A stretch of 11,463 bases of DNA, from NCBI GenBank assembly GCA_030671905.1, contig DAOVHK010000038.1:1-11463 (forward strand), read 5' to 3'. The notes under the pieces are model-generated. The model had not been told where the DNA came from. It made no database searches and worked only from the letters and a program-made list of their open reading frames with translations. A program made the translations under genes and the position numbers. This stretch comes from Clostridia bacterium (GTDB lineage: Bacteria > UBA6262 > WVXT01). The stretch's first letter is position 1. Each line of letters opens with the position of its first letter. This document shows positions 1 through 6,568 of the stretch, piece after piece.

Positions 1-1222
1 AACAATGAGGATAAGTATGGACAATCTCTTCAGAAAAGAGAAGGTGAGAGGAATTCTGCATTTTTTCTATAATTAGCTTATTAGAAGAAAAAACATCCAT
101 CCCTGAAAATTGCGGAACTTCTTTAGTGAATTTTCCCTTAACATCTACAAGAGCTAAAACAGGAAGCTCGTATTTCAACCCAATCTGGTAATCTTCCTGT
201 CCGTGTCCGGGAGCAATGTGCACTATCCCCGTTCCTTCCTTCAAGGTCACAAAATCGGCTAAGATGCCCAGAGAATCCCTTCCCATAAAAGGATGAGAGC
301 AAACAATTCCTTCGAAATCTTTACCCTGCCAAACTTTCAGAATATCATAATTTTTAATCCCTAATTTTTCCATTATATTCGACATCAACTCTTTAGCCAC
401 AATTATTATCTCTTCTTTTAAAAAAGAATCCGAAGGAGATAACTTTACCCATGCATATTCGTATTGTGGGTGGAAAGCAAGAGCTACATTAGCGGGCAAA
501 GTCCAGGGAGTTGTTGTCCAGATGAGAACGGAAGTAGGTAGTTGTAATTTAGTCTCCTTATCTTTTCCCAATTTTTTGAGGGGGAATTTCACATAAACAG
601 AATGGGAAGTGTGATTGGAATATTCTACTTCGGCTTCGGCCAGAGCTGTCTCGCAATTTGCACACCAATAGACTGGCTTCTTTCCTCTGTAAATATAACC
701 TTGCCCCACAAGACGCTTGAATATCTCGATGATTTTAGCCTCGTAATCGTAAGACATTGTGAAATAGGACTTTTCCCAGTCGCCAAAAATTCCCAATCGC
801 TTGAACTCTTCTTTCTGAATAGAAGCAAACTCTTGTGCATAAGCCCGCGCTTTCTTGCGAAATCCAACCCTGTCTATCTCTTCTTTCCTAAGCCCCAAAC
901 TCTTTAACAACTGGTACTCAATAGGCAGTCCATGGCAATCCCATCCAGGAACAAAAGGAACATTGAATCCTTCCATCAGTTTAAACTTAACGATTATATC
1001 CTTAAGAATTTTATTTAAGGCATGTCCCATATGGATGTTTCCATTAGCATAAGGTGGACCGTCGTGGAGAATATACTTGGGTTCATTCTTATTCTTCTCC
1101 TGGATAGCTTCGTATAATTTCATTTCTTCCCACCTTTTCTGTATCCGGGGTTCCCGATTTGGCAAATCGGCTTTCATCTGAAACTGGGTAGTGGGAAGGT
1201 TTATTGTCTTATTGTATTCCAT
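1..1222 (-). CDS. ileS: Isoleucyl-tRNA synthetase, N-terminal 407 residues (runs off the window)
   Basis: Class I aminoacyl-tRNA synthetase that charges tRNA-Ile with isoleucine in the cytoplasm and edits misactivated valine. The family-typical N-terminal motif (QMKADLPNREP, residues 15-25) is followed by the HIGH-class ATP site in GPPYANGNIHMGH (55-67). Further on come PVYWCANCETALAEAEVEY, the editing-domain motif WTTTPWTLPAN and GTGIVHIAPGHGQEDY, all characteristic of IleRS. The part in the window ends within HTYPHC, so the KMSKS loop, anticodon-binding domain and C-terminus lie outside. The ATG at 1220-1222 is preceded by a GGGAG Shine-Dalgarno sequence 8 nt upstream that overlaps the end of mtnA; only 3 bp separate the two genes. 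There is no room for a T-box leader, so expression must come from the upstream operon. No break is visible in the reading frame. The family assignment is certain. Confidence 0.97.
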   Translation of the reverse strand, partial: MEYNKTINLPTTQFQMKADLPNREPRIQKRWEEMKLYEAIQEKNKNEPKYILHDGPPYANGNIHMGHALNKILKDIIVKFKLMEGFNVPFVPGWDCHGLPIEYQLLKSLGLRKEEIDRVGFRKKARAYAQEFASIQKEEFKRLGIFGDWEKSYFTMSYDYEAKIIEIFKRLVGQGYIYRGKKPVYWCANCETALAEAEVEYSNHTSHSVYVKFPLKKLGKDKETKLQLPTSVLIWTTTPWTLPANVALAFHPQYEYAWVKLSPSDSFLKEEIIIVAKELMSNIMEKLGIKNYDILKVWQGKDFEGIVCSHPFMGRDSLGILADFVTLKEGTGIVHIAPGHGQEDYQIGLKYELPVLALVDVKGKFTKEVPQFSGMDVFSSNKLIIEKMQNSSHLLFSEEIVHTYPHC

Positions 1223-1225
1223 TTT

Positions 1226-2269
1226 TCAATCTCCCGGAGTGAAAAGTGAGACCATTTTTCTTCTATTGGGATGCCTGATAACGCCTCTCTCAGTTATGAT
1301 AGCACTCACTAACTTATGTGGCGTAAGGTCGAAAGCAGGGTTGACCACAGCCATATTCTTGGGAGCAATTCTCTTTCCTTGTAATTCTAGAACTTCTTTG
1401 GAATTCCTCTGTTCAATCACAATATCTTCACCCTTATGAGTCCTCATATCAACAGTGGCTGAGGGAGCGGCAACATAGAAAGGAACACGGTGATGGTTTG
1501 CTAAAACAGCCAAAGTATAAGTCCCGATCTTGTTAACCACATCGCCATTTGCAGCAATGCGGTCGGCGCCCACAATTACGCAATCGACAACGCCCTTCTG
1601 CATAAGATGCCCGGCCATATTATCGGTCACCAAAACAGATGGAATCTTATCATGAACAAGCTCCCACGCAGTAAGGCGAGCTCCCTGCAGTGCCGGACGT
1701 GTCTCATCCACAAAAACTTTCTTTATCTTCCCCTTGCTATAAGCTGCTCTAATCACTCCCAGAGCTGTTCCATAACCTCCTGTAGCCAGTGAACCTGCAT
1801 TGCAATGGGTAAGAATATTGGCCGGCTTATCAATTAACTTCATTCCATTTTTGCCAATGCGTTTGTTTAATTTAATGTCCTCTTTTAGTATGTTAATGGC
1901 TTCCTTTTCAAGGATATATTTGATTTCTTCTAAAGATTTCTTACGATTCTTTCTGGCTAAGCTAAGCAGTCTGTCAATTGCCCAGAAAAGATTTGCTCCT
2001 GTTGGTCGGGTATGTAGGAAACGATTTGCTATTGCTTTTAATTTTTTGAAGAACCCATTTTTCGTTTTGTCCTTGATGCTTCTTGCCCCCAGAGCCAGTC
2101 CCATCGCAGAAGCAATGCCAATCGCGGGAGCGCCACGGATGGACATCTTTTCAATACAAAGGACAACTTTCTGGTAGTTCTTACACTCAATTACTTCTTC
2201 TTTATGAGGGAGTTCCCTTTGATCTAAGATATAGACTTTGCCTTTTTTCCAGCAAATTGTATTAATCAT
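1226..2269 (-). CDS. mtnA: Methylthioribose-1-phosphate isomerase (MtnA / eIF2B-like family)
   Basis: Converts the aldose methylthioribose 1-phosphate to methylthioribulose 1-phosphate in the methionine salvage pathway; relatives also isomerise 5-deoxyribose 1-phosphate or ribose 1,5-bisphosphate. The protein is 347 residues, normal for the family. Diagnostic motifs are RGAPAIGIA (45-53), TRPTGANLFWAIDR (87-100), THCNAGSLATGGYGTALG (154-171) and GADRIAANGDVVNKIGT (234-250). Cys156 and Asp236 are placed like the catalytic Cys/Asp pair of the B. subtilis enzyme. The ATG lies 3 bp after the yggT stop with no clear Shine-Dalgarno sequence, so translational coupling is likely. No other methionine-salvage gene is visible in the window, so the physiological substrate is uncertain: full salvage, a truncated 5'-deoxynucleoside shunt or pentose-bisphosphate isomerisation are all possible. 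The family call is firm. Confidence 0.94.
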   Translation of the reverse strand: MINTICWKKGKVYILDQRELPHKEEVIECKNYQKVVLCIEKMSIRGAPAIGIASAMGLALGARSIKDKTKNGFFKKLKAIANRFLHTRPTGANLFWAIDRLLSLARKNRKKSLEEIKYILEKEAINILKEDIKLNKRIGKNGMKLIDKPANILTHCNAGSLATGGYGTALGVIRAAYSKGKIKKVFVDETRPALQGARLTAWELVHDKIPSVLVTDNMAGHLMQKGVVDCVIVGADRIAANGDVVNKIGTYTLAVLANHHRVPFYVAAPSATVDMRTHKGEDIVIEQRNSKEVLELQGKRIAPKNMAVVNPAFDLTPHKLVSAIITERGVIRHPNRRKMVSLFTPGD

Positions 2270-2272
2270 TTT

Positions 2273-2542
2273 TTATTTTATTATGAAAGAACCTACCAGC
2301 CAGAAGAGTAGAACAAATATCACCAGAAGGGTAATGGAAAGAGTAGATTCTTCCTCAATCGGTATAAACTTGCGTGCCTGATTGAAAATGATTTCTGAAA
2401 AGTCCTTAATGAGCGGTCCCAAAAAAGTGGTATTTAAATCTTTGCCTTGTCTGGTCAGAATGAACTTGGCTAAAACTACAATAAACAGAATAACTAAGAA
2501 ACAGTTAATCAGATAACCAGGAATATTTAGTAGAAATTGCAT
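2273..2542 (-). CDS. yggT: YggT/YlmG family small membrane protein
   Basis: An 89-residue protein with two hydrophobic helices (about residues 8-27 and 66-87) joined by a polar segment containing a Pro-rich turn (LGPLIKDFSEIIF...RKFIP). This length and topology match half-size YggT/YlmG proteins, which are implicated in membrane organisation and cell morphology and, in plastids and cyanobacteria, in nucleoid distribution; no biochemical activity is established. Primary-sequence identity is weak by eye, and the call rests largely on position: the gene follows yggS and proC as in enterobacteria, and yggS/ylmE near ftsZ as in Firmicutes. The ATG is preceded by a purine-rich GAGGAAGAGG stretch that gives a strong ribosome binding site. 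It ends 3 bp before mtnA. A different two-helix membrane protein cannot be excluded. Confidence 0.72.
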   Translation of the reverse strand: MQFLLNIPGYLINCFLVILFIVVLAKFILTRQGKDLNTTFLGPLIKDFSEIIFNQARKFIPIEEESTLSITLLVIFVLLFWLVGSFIIK

Positions 2543-2648
2543 ACCTCTTCCTCTTTCGCTTCGCTCAATCCGACCGGGATTCTCACAATCTCGAACCCGT
2601 CGCCAGACTTGTCGCTCCTTATTCGTCGCGACGGCGATCCCCTGTCAA
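2543..2648. repeat. GC-rich structured spacer between proC and yggT
   Basis: This 106-bp spacer has no supported gene. Positions 2571-2640 are about 60% G+C by hand count, clearly richer than the AT-leaning neighbours. An imperfect inverted repeat pairs CGACCGGGATTC (2571-2582) with GAACCCGTCG (2593-2602) around a 10-nt loop, with two single-base bulges. A perfect 10-bp palindrome CGTCGCGACG lies at 2624-2633. No U-run follows the stem on the minus strand, so it does not look like an intrinsic terminator. It could be a dispersed intergenic repeat or an mRNA-stabilising structure. Confidence 0.5.
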
Positions 2649-3617
2649 TCAACCTGTGCTTAGCTCTTTTGACCTTATAGCAGCTTCCTTCACGGCGGTA
2701 ATCAAAATTTTCTGAAATCCTTTTTCCTCAAGATATTTCAATGCAGTTTCAGTTGTTCCGCCAGGCGATGTCACTCTCGCTCTTAAAACTTGAGGACTTT
2801 CCCCTGTGTCCATAACCATCCTCACTGCACCGAGGACCGTCTGACCAACCAGTTTTCTCACATCATCCTCTGATAACCCCATTTCCACCCCTGCCTCAAT
2901 TAGCGACTCAATGATATAGAATATATATGCTGGACCGCTACCTGAAAGGGCAGTTACTGCATCGAGCATCTCTTCAGGAACTTTAACTACAATTCCCACT
3001 CTACGCATCATCTGTTCTGCAATAGCCTCTTCCTGTTCGCCTGCATACTTACCTGGGGAGAGACCTGAGGCGCCTGTTTTGACCAGAATAGGAGTATTGG
3101 GCATTACTCTAACCACCGAAACTTCTTTGCCAAGAGCTTTCTCTATAAAGCCTGTAGTAATTCCAGCAGCGATGGAGATAATCACTTTATCTCCTGTCAC
3201 AACATCTTTAATTTCAGAAAGAACCCTCCCAATTACCTGGGGCTTTACAGCCAAAACAATAATATCGCTCTTCTCCACTGCTTCTTTGTTGTCCTCGGTA
3301 GTAGAGACTCCTTCTTTTTCCCTGATATACTCAAGCCGCTTAGGTCTAATATCAGTAACCAAAACCTTATCCTTACTAATCAGTCCGCTCTCCAGAATTC
3401 CCGAGATCAATGCACTACCCATATTTCCACAGCCAATGAAAACCACCCTTTTCTCTTTCCATAGGTTCTTTTTCTCTTTAGGGACCATAGCCGATGAATT
3501 TTTCCTCCTTTCTCCTTTACGACGTTCAACAAAAGGGGGTCTTCCTCCACCAGGACGGCGCCTTTCTCCTTCTTTTCTTCTCTTTTCTTTCATCCATTTT
3601 TCGTCATTTTGTTCCAT
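2649..3617 (-). CDS. proC: Pyrroline-5-carboxylate reductase with Arg-rich N-terminal extension
   Basis: Last step of proline synthesis: reduces 1-pyrroline-5-carboxylate to proline with NAD(P)H in the cytoplasm. The Rossmann motif GCGNMG is at residues 62-67. VMPNTP follows, and the family signature region near the C-terminus includes SGSGPAYIFYIIESL and SPGGTTETAL. The protein is 322 residues from the chosen ATG, against roughly 265-280 for the family. The excess is a charged N-terminal extension of about 56 residues rich in Arg pairs (GERRRPGG ... ERRKGERRK). The ATG at 3615-3617 has an AGAGGA Shine-Dalgarno sequence 7-8 nt upstream; an earlier in-frame TTG at 3650 lies inside yggS and is less likely. 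An alternative ATG at 3486-3488 would give a 279-residue normal-length enzyme, but its AGGAGG is about 15 nt away, which is too far. It starts 22 bp after yggS. Confidence 0.94.
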   Translation of the reverse strand: MEQNDEKWMKEKRRKEGERRRPGGGRPPFVERRKGERRKNSSAMVPKEKKNLWKEKRVVFIGCGNMGSALISGILESGLISKDKVLVTDIRPKRLEYIREKEGVSTTEDNKEAVEKSDIIVLAVKPQVIGRVLSEIKDVVTGDKVIISIAAGITTGFIEKALGKEVSVVRVMPNTPILVKTGASGLSPGKYAGEQEEAIAEQMMRRVGIVVKVPEEMLDAVTALSGSGPAYIFYIIESLIEAGVEMGLSEDDVRKLVGQTVLGAVRMVMDTGESPQVLRARVTSPGGTTETALKYLEEKGFQKILITAVKEAAIRSKELSTG

Positions 3618-3639
3618 AATTTTTCCTCTTATATTATTT

Positions 3640-4320
3640 TTATGGCCCAAAGATCGCCCTTCCTATACGCACCATATTTGAGCCTTCCTCAATAGCCACT
3701 TCAAAATCATTACTCATACCCATGGAGAGGTATGTCATTTCCACATTTTTTATATTCTCAGTTTTTACTTCTTCCACGAGCTCCTTTAATTTTTTAAAGC
3801 AGGGTCTACAATCTTCTGGATTTTCATAAAGGGGCGCCATGGTCATCAGTCCTTCAACCTTTATGTTGGGAAGCCCACTAACCTCTTGGAGAAAAGGAAT
3901 TACCCCTTCAGGACTTAATCCATACTTCGATTCTTCACCCGATACATTCACTTCAATTAATATTTTCTGTATCTTCCCGACTTTTCTGGCTTGTTTATCA
4001 ATCTCTTTCGCCAATTTAGCGCTGTCCACAGAATGAATTAAATCAAAGATTTTAACAGCATCTTTTGCCTTATTCCTCTGCAAGTGTCCCACCAAGTGCC
4101 AGATAACTCTACTCTCTACTTTTTCATATTTTTCTTTTGCTTCCCGAACTCGGCTCTCGCCAATAATATTTACTCCCGCAGCTATTGCCTCTTCGACCCT
4201 ATCCGCCCCTACTGTTTTAGTCACTGTCACCAGAGTTATCTTCTGAGGATCTCGACCAACCAATTCCGACTTTACTCGGATTTTCTCTTTAATTCTTTCT
4301 AAATTTTCCCTTATTGACAT
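3640..4320 (-). CDS. yggS: YggS/PLPBP family pyridoxal-phosphate-binding protein (YlmE)
   Basis: A cytoplasmic PLP carrier or homeostasis protein with an alanine-racemase-like TIM barrel and no established enzymatic activity. It is 226 residues, normal length. The PLP-binding lysine is Lys35 in VTVTKTVG. Other family motifs are GESRVREAKEKYE (where most relatives have GEN), WHLVGHLQRNKAKD, EVNVSGEESKYGL, VEGLMTMAP and LSMGMSNDFEVAIEEG followed by MVRIGRAIFG at the C-terminus, which forms the phosphate-binding end of the barrel. The ATG is 3 bp after the LysM-protein stop and lacks a good Shine-Dalgarno sequence, so translation is probably coupled. Next to ftsZ-linked genes this corresponds to ylmE of Firmicutes; next to proC it matches the enterobacterial yggS-proC pair. 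Loss in other bacteria disturbs vitamin B6 and amino-acid pools. Confidence 0.95.
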   Translation of the reverse strand: MSIRENLERIKEKIRVKSELVGRDPQKITLVTVTKTVGADRVEEAIAAGVNIIGESRVREAKEKYEKVESRVIWHLVGHLQRNKAKDAVKIFDLIHSVDSAKLAKEIDKQARKVGKIQKILIEVNVSGEESKYGLSPEGVIPFLQEVSGLPNIKVEGLMTMAPLYENPEDCRPCFKKLKELVEEVKTENIKNVEMTYLSMGMSNDFEVAIEEGSNMVRIGRAIFGP

Positions 4321-4323
4321 ATT

Positions 4324-5643
4324 TTATTTAATCTTCACTACTTCTCTCTTTGCAGTGGTCACATTGCCTGCTCTATCCCGGACTAAAATTGTCAGAATAT
4401 TTTTCCCGGGAACCAACTTTGAGTATATAACAAAACTACCCCGGGAATAAGTAATTGCTCGCTCTCCATTCACTTCCACAGTAGAGCCCTCGTCTGTCTT
4501 TCCCTTAACCACAATGAAGTCTTCTTTCGTTCTGGCTCTTTTTCTGGGGACTAAAATCTCAAGATAGGGGGGCTTGGTATCGATAACCAGCCTCTTTATC
4601 GAAGAAGCTTTAATCTTAACACCCAGATCGTCGCAATAGAAAAGTCGCCAGAAATATCTACCGTCGGGGAGATTGCTTTCCTCCTCCGAACTTCCGAAAA
4701 ACTCCATAGGAAAAGTGTTTACCATAAAATTTTTTACTGAAGAATAAATTGATTTCTCAGTAGAATGGAACAGTTTCCAGAAGTACTCATTATTGTCCAA
4801 AACGTTTTCCTTATCCATAACAAGCTCTTTAAAACTTTCGTCCCGAGCAATTTCCAAGTGGTAATATTCTATGGGAACGACTCCTCCCTCCTCCGAGCCA
4901 GGCACATACACAAATGGCTGAGGTTCCTCTATTCCTTTCTGGTAGTCGATATTTAAACGAAATCCCTGGGAGAGGGTTATCTTAACTCCATTAGAAGCAA
5001 CGTCAATTTCCCCCCGATAGACAGCAATCTGTGTCGATTTATCCTTTCTCACTCTGGCTTTGAAGTCTGGCTTCGGTCCTTCTGGGTTGAGCCGGGGCTC
5101 AATTACTGCTGCTGCCGTGAGAACCCTAGCCTGGGAAGCGCGCAGTTCTCCCAAGAGAAGCTCCACCTCTTCCCTCTCTTCTTCCGGCCTCAAAATTACA
5201 AGTGAATTCTCCCTTATTTTTAAAACTTCCCCAGTTTCAAAACCAACCCGAGCAAAGGACCTTTTCAATGTCCTTATAGCATCTCCATTAGATAGCTTCA
5301 TATTCAACTTTGCACTCTGCCATCCCGATTCCCCTCTCTTGCGCGCACGAACCTCTCTAAGCAAATAGATTAAGTGTGCTGCCCTCAAATGCTCCTTAAT
5401 TAATTCCACAGGTACTTTCAATTCCATTGCTGGCAGAATATAGTCCGGGTCGTCAATCAGGTTGGTGTTATATTGATAAATTTCTGGCCAGCGGCTCGGG
5501 TCTTTCAGATATTTATCGGCAATCCCGTGCAGAGTGTCTCCTGGCTTTACTTCGATTATCTGTAGTTTTACCTCCCTCGGTTGTTCTACTGAATAAGCAG
5601 TAGCTGAGAGAAGAAAAATGAGAATAACCAGTCCGATTTTCAC
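4324..5643 (-). CDS. Secreted LysM protein with FecR-like and C-terminal Ig-like domains
   Basis: A 439-residue exported protein of unknown specific role. A signal peptide (Lys2, hydrophobic core 4-13, likely cleavage after about residue 18) is followed by a LysM domain at 30-78 (VKPGDTLHGIADKYLKDPSRW ... ILPAMELKVP), a fold that binds peptidoglycan. Residues about 92-235 resemble the periplasmic FecR domain: an opening repeat-like strand, GDAIRTLKRSFARVGF, then KIRENSLVIL and a final strand segment after residue 200. The C-terminal 95 or so residues resemble bacterial Ig-like or glucodextranase-B-like modules (VKGKTDEGSTVEVNGE ... GKNILTILVRDRAGN). It starts with GTG at 5641-5643; a GGAGG lies 10 nt upstream and an in-frame TAG sits just before it, so no longer start exists. 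Lying between a PilZ gene and yggS in a division locus, it is plausibly a wall-associated structural or sensory protein. Domain calls are by motif; the function is inferred. Confidence 0.82.
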   Translation of the reverse strand: MKIGLVILIFLLSATAYSVEQPREVKLQIIEVKPGDTLHGIADKYLKDPSRWPEIYQYNTNLIDDPDYILPAMELKVPVELIKEHLRAAHLIYLLREVRARKRGESGWQSAKLNMKLSNGDAIRTLKRSFARVGFETGEVLKIRENSLVILRPEEEREEVELLLGELRASQARVLTAAAVIEPRLNPEGPKPDFKARVRKDKSTQIAVYRGEIDVASNGVKITLSQGFRLNIDYQKGIEEPQPFVYVPGSEEGGVVPIEYYHLEIARDESFKELVMDKENVLDNNEYFWKLFHSTEKSIYSSVKNFMVNTFPMEFFGSSEEESNLPDGRYFWRLFYCDDLGVKIKASSIKRLVIDTKPPYLEILVPRKRARTKEDFIVVKGKTDEGSTVEVNGERAITYSRGSFVIYSKLVPGKNILTILVRDRAGNVTTAKREVVKIK

Positions 5644-5696
5644 TATCTATATTCCTCCTTCTTGGGGCCAAACTCCTGTGAAGAAATAAAGAACTA

Positions 5697-6275
5697 TCAA
5701 GATTCGATATGTTTCTTTTTAAATAGAAGAATTAACTGTAGAACTGATTTTGTTAATTTTCGAAAAAAGCGCCTCCCCAGAGTCTGTCTGCGCTCAAAAG
5801 ACCTGCGGTCTTTTACTCGCCGGCAATTGGAATCATAGTCAGGTATCACCGTGGTCCTTCGTTCAGCTTCTGTTCTTCTTTCTGTTCTTCTCCGTTCAGG
5901 CACTGCTTCACCAAGACTGCTTTTCGTCTTTGTAAATTCTTTTAATATCCTCTTGTGTTCTTTCCTTAAATCTAAAAATTGCACTCCACAATTAAATTTT
6001 TTATCTCTCGGTAGGAAATAGTTCCAGAGGACTTTTGCATTTGTTTCTAATCGGGGAAAAGGAAAGGCTAAATCAAGAATTAATGAAATCCTCGAAGAAA
6101 CTGGTAGAGAATTCTTTAAAAGAAGAGAAGCCCCCCGGGAACTTAAATCGGCTGTCTCTGCAGAGAAACTCGCGGGAATATTGCCGGGTAAATCTCTAAC
6201 TCTTATTTTAACAGGGATCCCTGCTAAAACTCTTATCGATGCTCTTCTATCTGTTGAAGTTAAAATCCTTTTCAT
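5697..6275 (-). CDS. PilZ-domain protein with Arg-rich C-terminal tail
   Basis: Probable cyclic-di-GMP receptor. Numbering from the ATG at 6273-6275 (192 residues), the two PilZ ligand motifs are present: RASIR (11-15, RxxxR) and DLSSRG (43-48, DxSxxG), followed by the beta-barrel core ending in CGVQFLDL (96-103). After a linker comes a tail with repeated E/D-R-R units (ERRRTERR, AERR, KDRR, FERR, 127-169) and a basic hydrophobic C-terminal helix (170-189) that might contact membrane or nucleic acid. The chosen start has GGAG 6 nt upstream; an ATG at 6285-6287 and a GTG at 6303-6305 are possible alternatives. It lies 20 bp after the HTH gene and 53 bp before the LysM gene. PilZ proteins commonly tune pili, motility or envelope processes, and pilT is nearby. 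The actual output is unknown, and ligand binding is inferred from the motifs. Confidence 0.87.
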   Translation of the reverse strand: MKRILTSTDRRASIRVLAGIPVKIRVRDLPGNIPASFSAETADLSSRGASLLLKNSLPVSSRISLILDLAFPFPRLETNAKVLWNYFLPRDKKFNCGVQFLDLRKEHKRILKEFTKTKSSLGEAVPERRRTERRTEAERRTTVIPDYDSNCRRVKDRRSFERRQTLGRRFFRKLTKSVLQLILLFKKKHIES

Positions 6276-6295
6276 TTTCTTCTCCATTCCAGAAT

Positions 6296-6475
6296 TTAAT
6301 GGCACTTGCTATTTGATTTTTGCTTCACCCAAGAATCTATTTCTGACTTGTTGTAACGCCACTGTTTCCCAATCTTTAAGGCAGGAATCTTACCCTGGCG
6401 AGTCATTTTGTAAACTGTAACTTTACTCAATCTAAGATAATCTGCTACCTCTCTTATAGTCATTAATCTTTGCAT
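6296..6475 (-). CDS. Small excisionase-family helix-turn-helix DNA-binding protein
   Basis: A 59-residue protein consisting almost entirely of a winged HTH of the excisionase/MerR-like type. MTIREVADYLRLSKVTVYKM (5-24) is the HTH, and GKIPALKIGKQWRYNKSEIDSWVKQ carries the wing and closing helix. It starts at ATG 6473-6475, with an AGAGGA Shine-Dalgarno sequence about 8 nt upstream; a second Met at residue 5 is a weaker candidate. It ends in TAA at 6296-6298, just before the PilZ start, so the two are probably co-transcribed. No integrase or phage gene lies nearby, so it is more likely a BldC-like transcription regulator than a recombination factor. Members of this superfamily (lambda Xis, BldC) bind head-to-tail on direct repeats, which fits the 10-bp repeat array immediately upstream. 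The family call is strong; the regulatory target is inferred. Confidence 0.88.
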   Translation of the reverse strand: MQRLMTIREVADYLRLSKVTVYKMTRQGKIPALKIGKQWRYNKSEIDSWVKQKSNSKCH

Positions 6476-6492
6476 TATTCTTTCCTCTCTTC

Positions 6493-6552
6493 TTGTGATT
6501 TTTTCTTATATCTTTTGATATGTTTTGATTTTTTGTGATATCTTATAATATA
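6493..6552. promoter_or_regulatory. Six-unit, 10-bp-period direct-repeat array (candidate operator)
   Basis: Read on the plus strand, the 60 bp divide into six consecutive 10-mers: TTGTGATTTT, TTCTTATATC, TTTTGATATG, TTTTGATTTT, TTGTGATATC, TTATAATATA. Positions 1-7 follow TTNTNAT throughout, and four units carry TT(T/G)TGAT. All units face the same way and are spaced by one helical turn. The array lies 17 bp upstream of the HTH start codon and covers the -10 and start region of the predicted promoter. This is what a head-to-tail binding excisionase-like protein would need, suggesting autoregulation of the HTH-PilZ operon. Low-complexity T-rich DNA could give some of this match by chance. Confidence 0.6.
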
Positions 6553-6568
6553 CATAAAAAGAAGTCAA
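6540..6568 (-). promoter_or_regulatory. Predicted sigma-70-type promoter for the HTH-PilZ operon
   Basis: On the minus strand TTGACT (6563-6568; 5 of 6 to consensus) is followed after 17 bp by TAAGAT (6540-6545). A better-looking TATAAG (6542-6547) sits at a shorter 15-bp spacing. Transcription would start around 6533, about 60 nt before the HTH start codon. The -35 overlaps the pgeF stop codon, so this would be a second promoter inside the larger cluster. This is a motif-only prediction. Confidence 0.5.

Noticed and set aside
1154..1170. Near-perfect palindrome CCGATTTG/CAAATCGG inside ileS, similar to the hairpin upstream of ftsZ
   Set aside because: It encodes the family-conserved ADLPNREP segment of IleRS, so codon constraint explains it and it is not an inserted element.
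1223..1300. T-box riboswitch upstream of ileS
   Set aside because: ileS begins 3 bp after mtnA and the upstream DNA is mtnA coding sequence, leaving no leader.
3618..3650. Longer ProC start at the TTG at 3650
   Set aside because: It overlaps yggS and lacks a Shine-Dalgarno sequence, while the ATG at 3617 has AGAGGA at proper spacing.
3079..3681. 200-codon plus-strand open frame opposite proC
   Set aside because: It is antisense to conserved proC, has no family features and no start signals.
6296..6475. Phage or integrative-element excisionase with attachment site
   Set aside because: No integrase, tRNA gene or direct att-like duplication is visible, and the gene is integrated in a housekeeping operon; a transcription regulator fits better.
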